A stretch of 5,636 bases of DNA from Anaerolineaceae bacterium. GTDB lineage: Bacteria > Chloroflexota > Anaerolineae > Anaerolineales > Anaerolineaceae. The position numbers were made by a program, and so were the translations under genes. The notes below the pieces were generated by a model. It ran no database searches and had not been told where the DNA came from. It worked only from the letters and a program-made list of their open reading frames with translations. The DNA is taken from contig JAQVUC010000088.1 in the NCBI GenBank assembly GCA_028699715.1, forward strand, positions 1-5,636, in the 5' to 3' direction. Shown piece by piece: positions 5,090-5,636 of this stretch. Position 1 is the stretch's first letter, and every line of letters begins with the position of its first letter.

Positions 5090-5636
5090 TTATCCTTCTT
5101 CAGTAAACTTTTCCTTGATATCTTCTTCTTGGTATTCCTGGCGTAAACTTTCCAGATCACTGCTGAGGCTGAAACCTTCTTTCACAAAAAAGAAAGCGCC
5201 CAGCAAGGTCACTGGCAGCCACAGCGCCACCCGTAAAAGTAAGGTATAACCCAGCGCGTTTTCCGGGTTGACACCGAAAACTTCCATCATCGATTTTGTG
5301 GCAGCGTCAAATGTGCCCAGCCCGCCTGGTGCCGCCGGCACCAGCAGGACCAGGTTGACGATCCCCACCACCATCAAAAGGCTTTGGAAACTCAAATCGA
5401 GCCCCAAAGCTTTCATCACGCCCCAATAAAGGCCGCCTTCGATCACCCAGATCATGACCGACTGCAGCATCACGATCAGCGATTGCAGTGGAGAGCGCAG
5501 CACGTTGAGCCCCTCGGTAAATCTTTCAATAATACCTTTGACGCTTGAACGGAATTTTGTTGGTAATATGTGATCGATCACCCATCCGCTGATGCCGCGC
5601 ATCCGCTCAGGCATTATTACCATGGCGATAAACAGC
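5090..5636 (-). CDS. YbhN/UPF0104-family integral membrane protein (LPG synthase transmembrane-like), C-terminal half
   Basis: The frame stays open to the right edge, so the ATG at 5623 is internal: residues LFIA precede it and complete a membrane segment. 181 residues are visible, against about 300-350 for the family. After a basic loop (MPERMRG, 8-14) and a soluble-looking stretch come hydrophobic spans at about 51-73, 84-103 and 128-151. The second ends in LVPAAPGGLGTFDAA (98-112), which matches the conserved proline/glycine-rich motif of this family. The tail, KEGFSL onward (152-181), is hydrophilic and acidic with lysines. Relatives form the flippase-like transmembrane domain of lysyl-phosphatidylglycerol synthase MprF, or stand alone beside glycosyltransferase genes, so movement of a lipid or lipid-linked sugar is plausible but unproven. 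No aminoacyl-transferase domain follows: the gene stops 3 bp before the oxidoreductase start, whose ribosome binding site lies in its final codons. Confidence 0.85.
   Translation of the reverse strand, partial: LFIAMVIMPERMRGISGWVIDHILPTKFRSSVKGIIERFTEGLNVLRSPLQSLIVMLQSVMIWVIEGGLYWGVMKALGLDLSFQSLLMVVGIVNLVLLVPAAPGGLGTFDAATKSMMEVFGVNPENALGYTLLLRVALWLPVTLLGAFFFVKEGFSLSSDLESLRQEYQEEDIKEKFTEEG

Noticed and set aside
5621..5623. ATG 5623 as the start of the membrane protein
   Set aside because: The frame continues upstream to the window edge with hydrophobic residues, and the family is much longer, so the start is outside the window.

Overview
The window looks like a bacterial chromosome segment, most probably from a Chloroflexota of the Anaerolineae type. 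This rests on my recollection of the style of its DNA polymerase I and DnaA (for example the pol I stretch around GLTRTTDLTLAEAE) and not on a search. The genes have middling GC content. The two non-coding gaps are clearly richer in A and T.

Layout, left to right. (1) The 3' part of polA on the + strand runs off the left edge. It carries the end of a proofreading exonuclease domain and a complete polymerase domain. (2) A 374-bp gap separates the convergent polA and dnaA genes. It is largely filled by two degenerate copies of a GC-rich-hairpin repeat element. (3) A complete dnaA on the - strand encodes the replication initiator (449 aa, starting at 3327). (4) A 448-bp AT-rich gap lies upstream of dnaA. 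It has several layers of structure: a cluster of TTTGAA hexamers, inverted repeats, overlapping opposed promoter-like sequences, and a + strand intrinsic terminator that has no + strand protein gene to serve. (5) A - strand operon follows, made of an FAD-dependent amine-oxidase-fold oxidoreductase (436 aa) and, 3 bp upstream of it, the C-terminal half of a YbhN/UPF0104-type multi-spanning membrane protein that runs off the right edge.

Two replication genes, polA and dnaA, face each other, but dnaA is not beside dnaN or recF as in the classical origin cluster. I see no TTATCCACA-type DnaA boxes. The oxidoreductase and membrane protein are probably translated together and may act in envelope lipid or lipid-linked glycan metabolism; their substrate cannot be read from sequence.

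The four protein genes belong to well-known families. The least explained part is the gap upstream of dnaA. The best candidate for something undescribed there is a short (~118 nt) + strand RNA whose internal segment is perfectly complementary, over 8 nt, to the terminator loop region. This is inference from a promoter-like sequence, a terminator and complementarity, and it needs RNA data to confirm.
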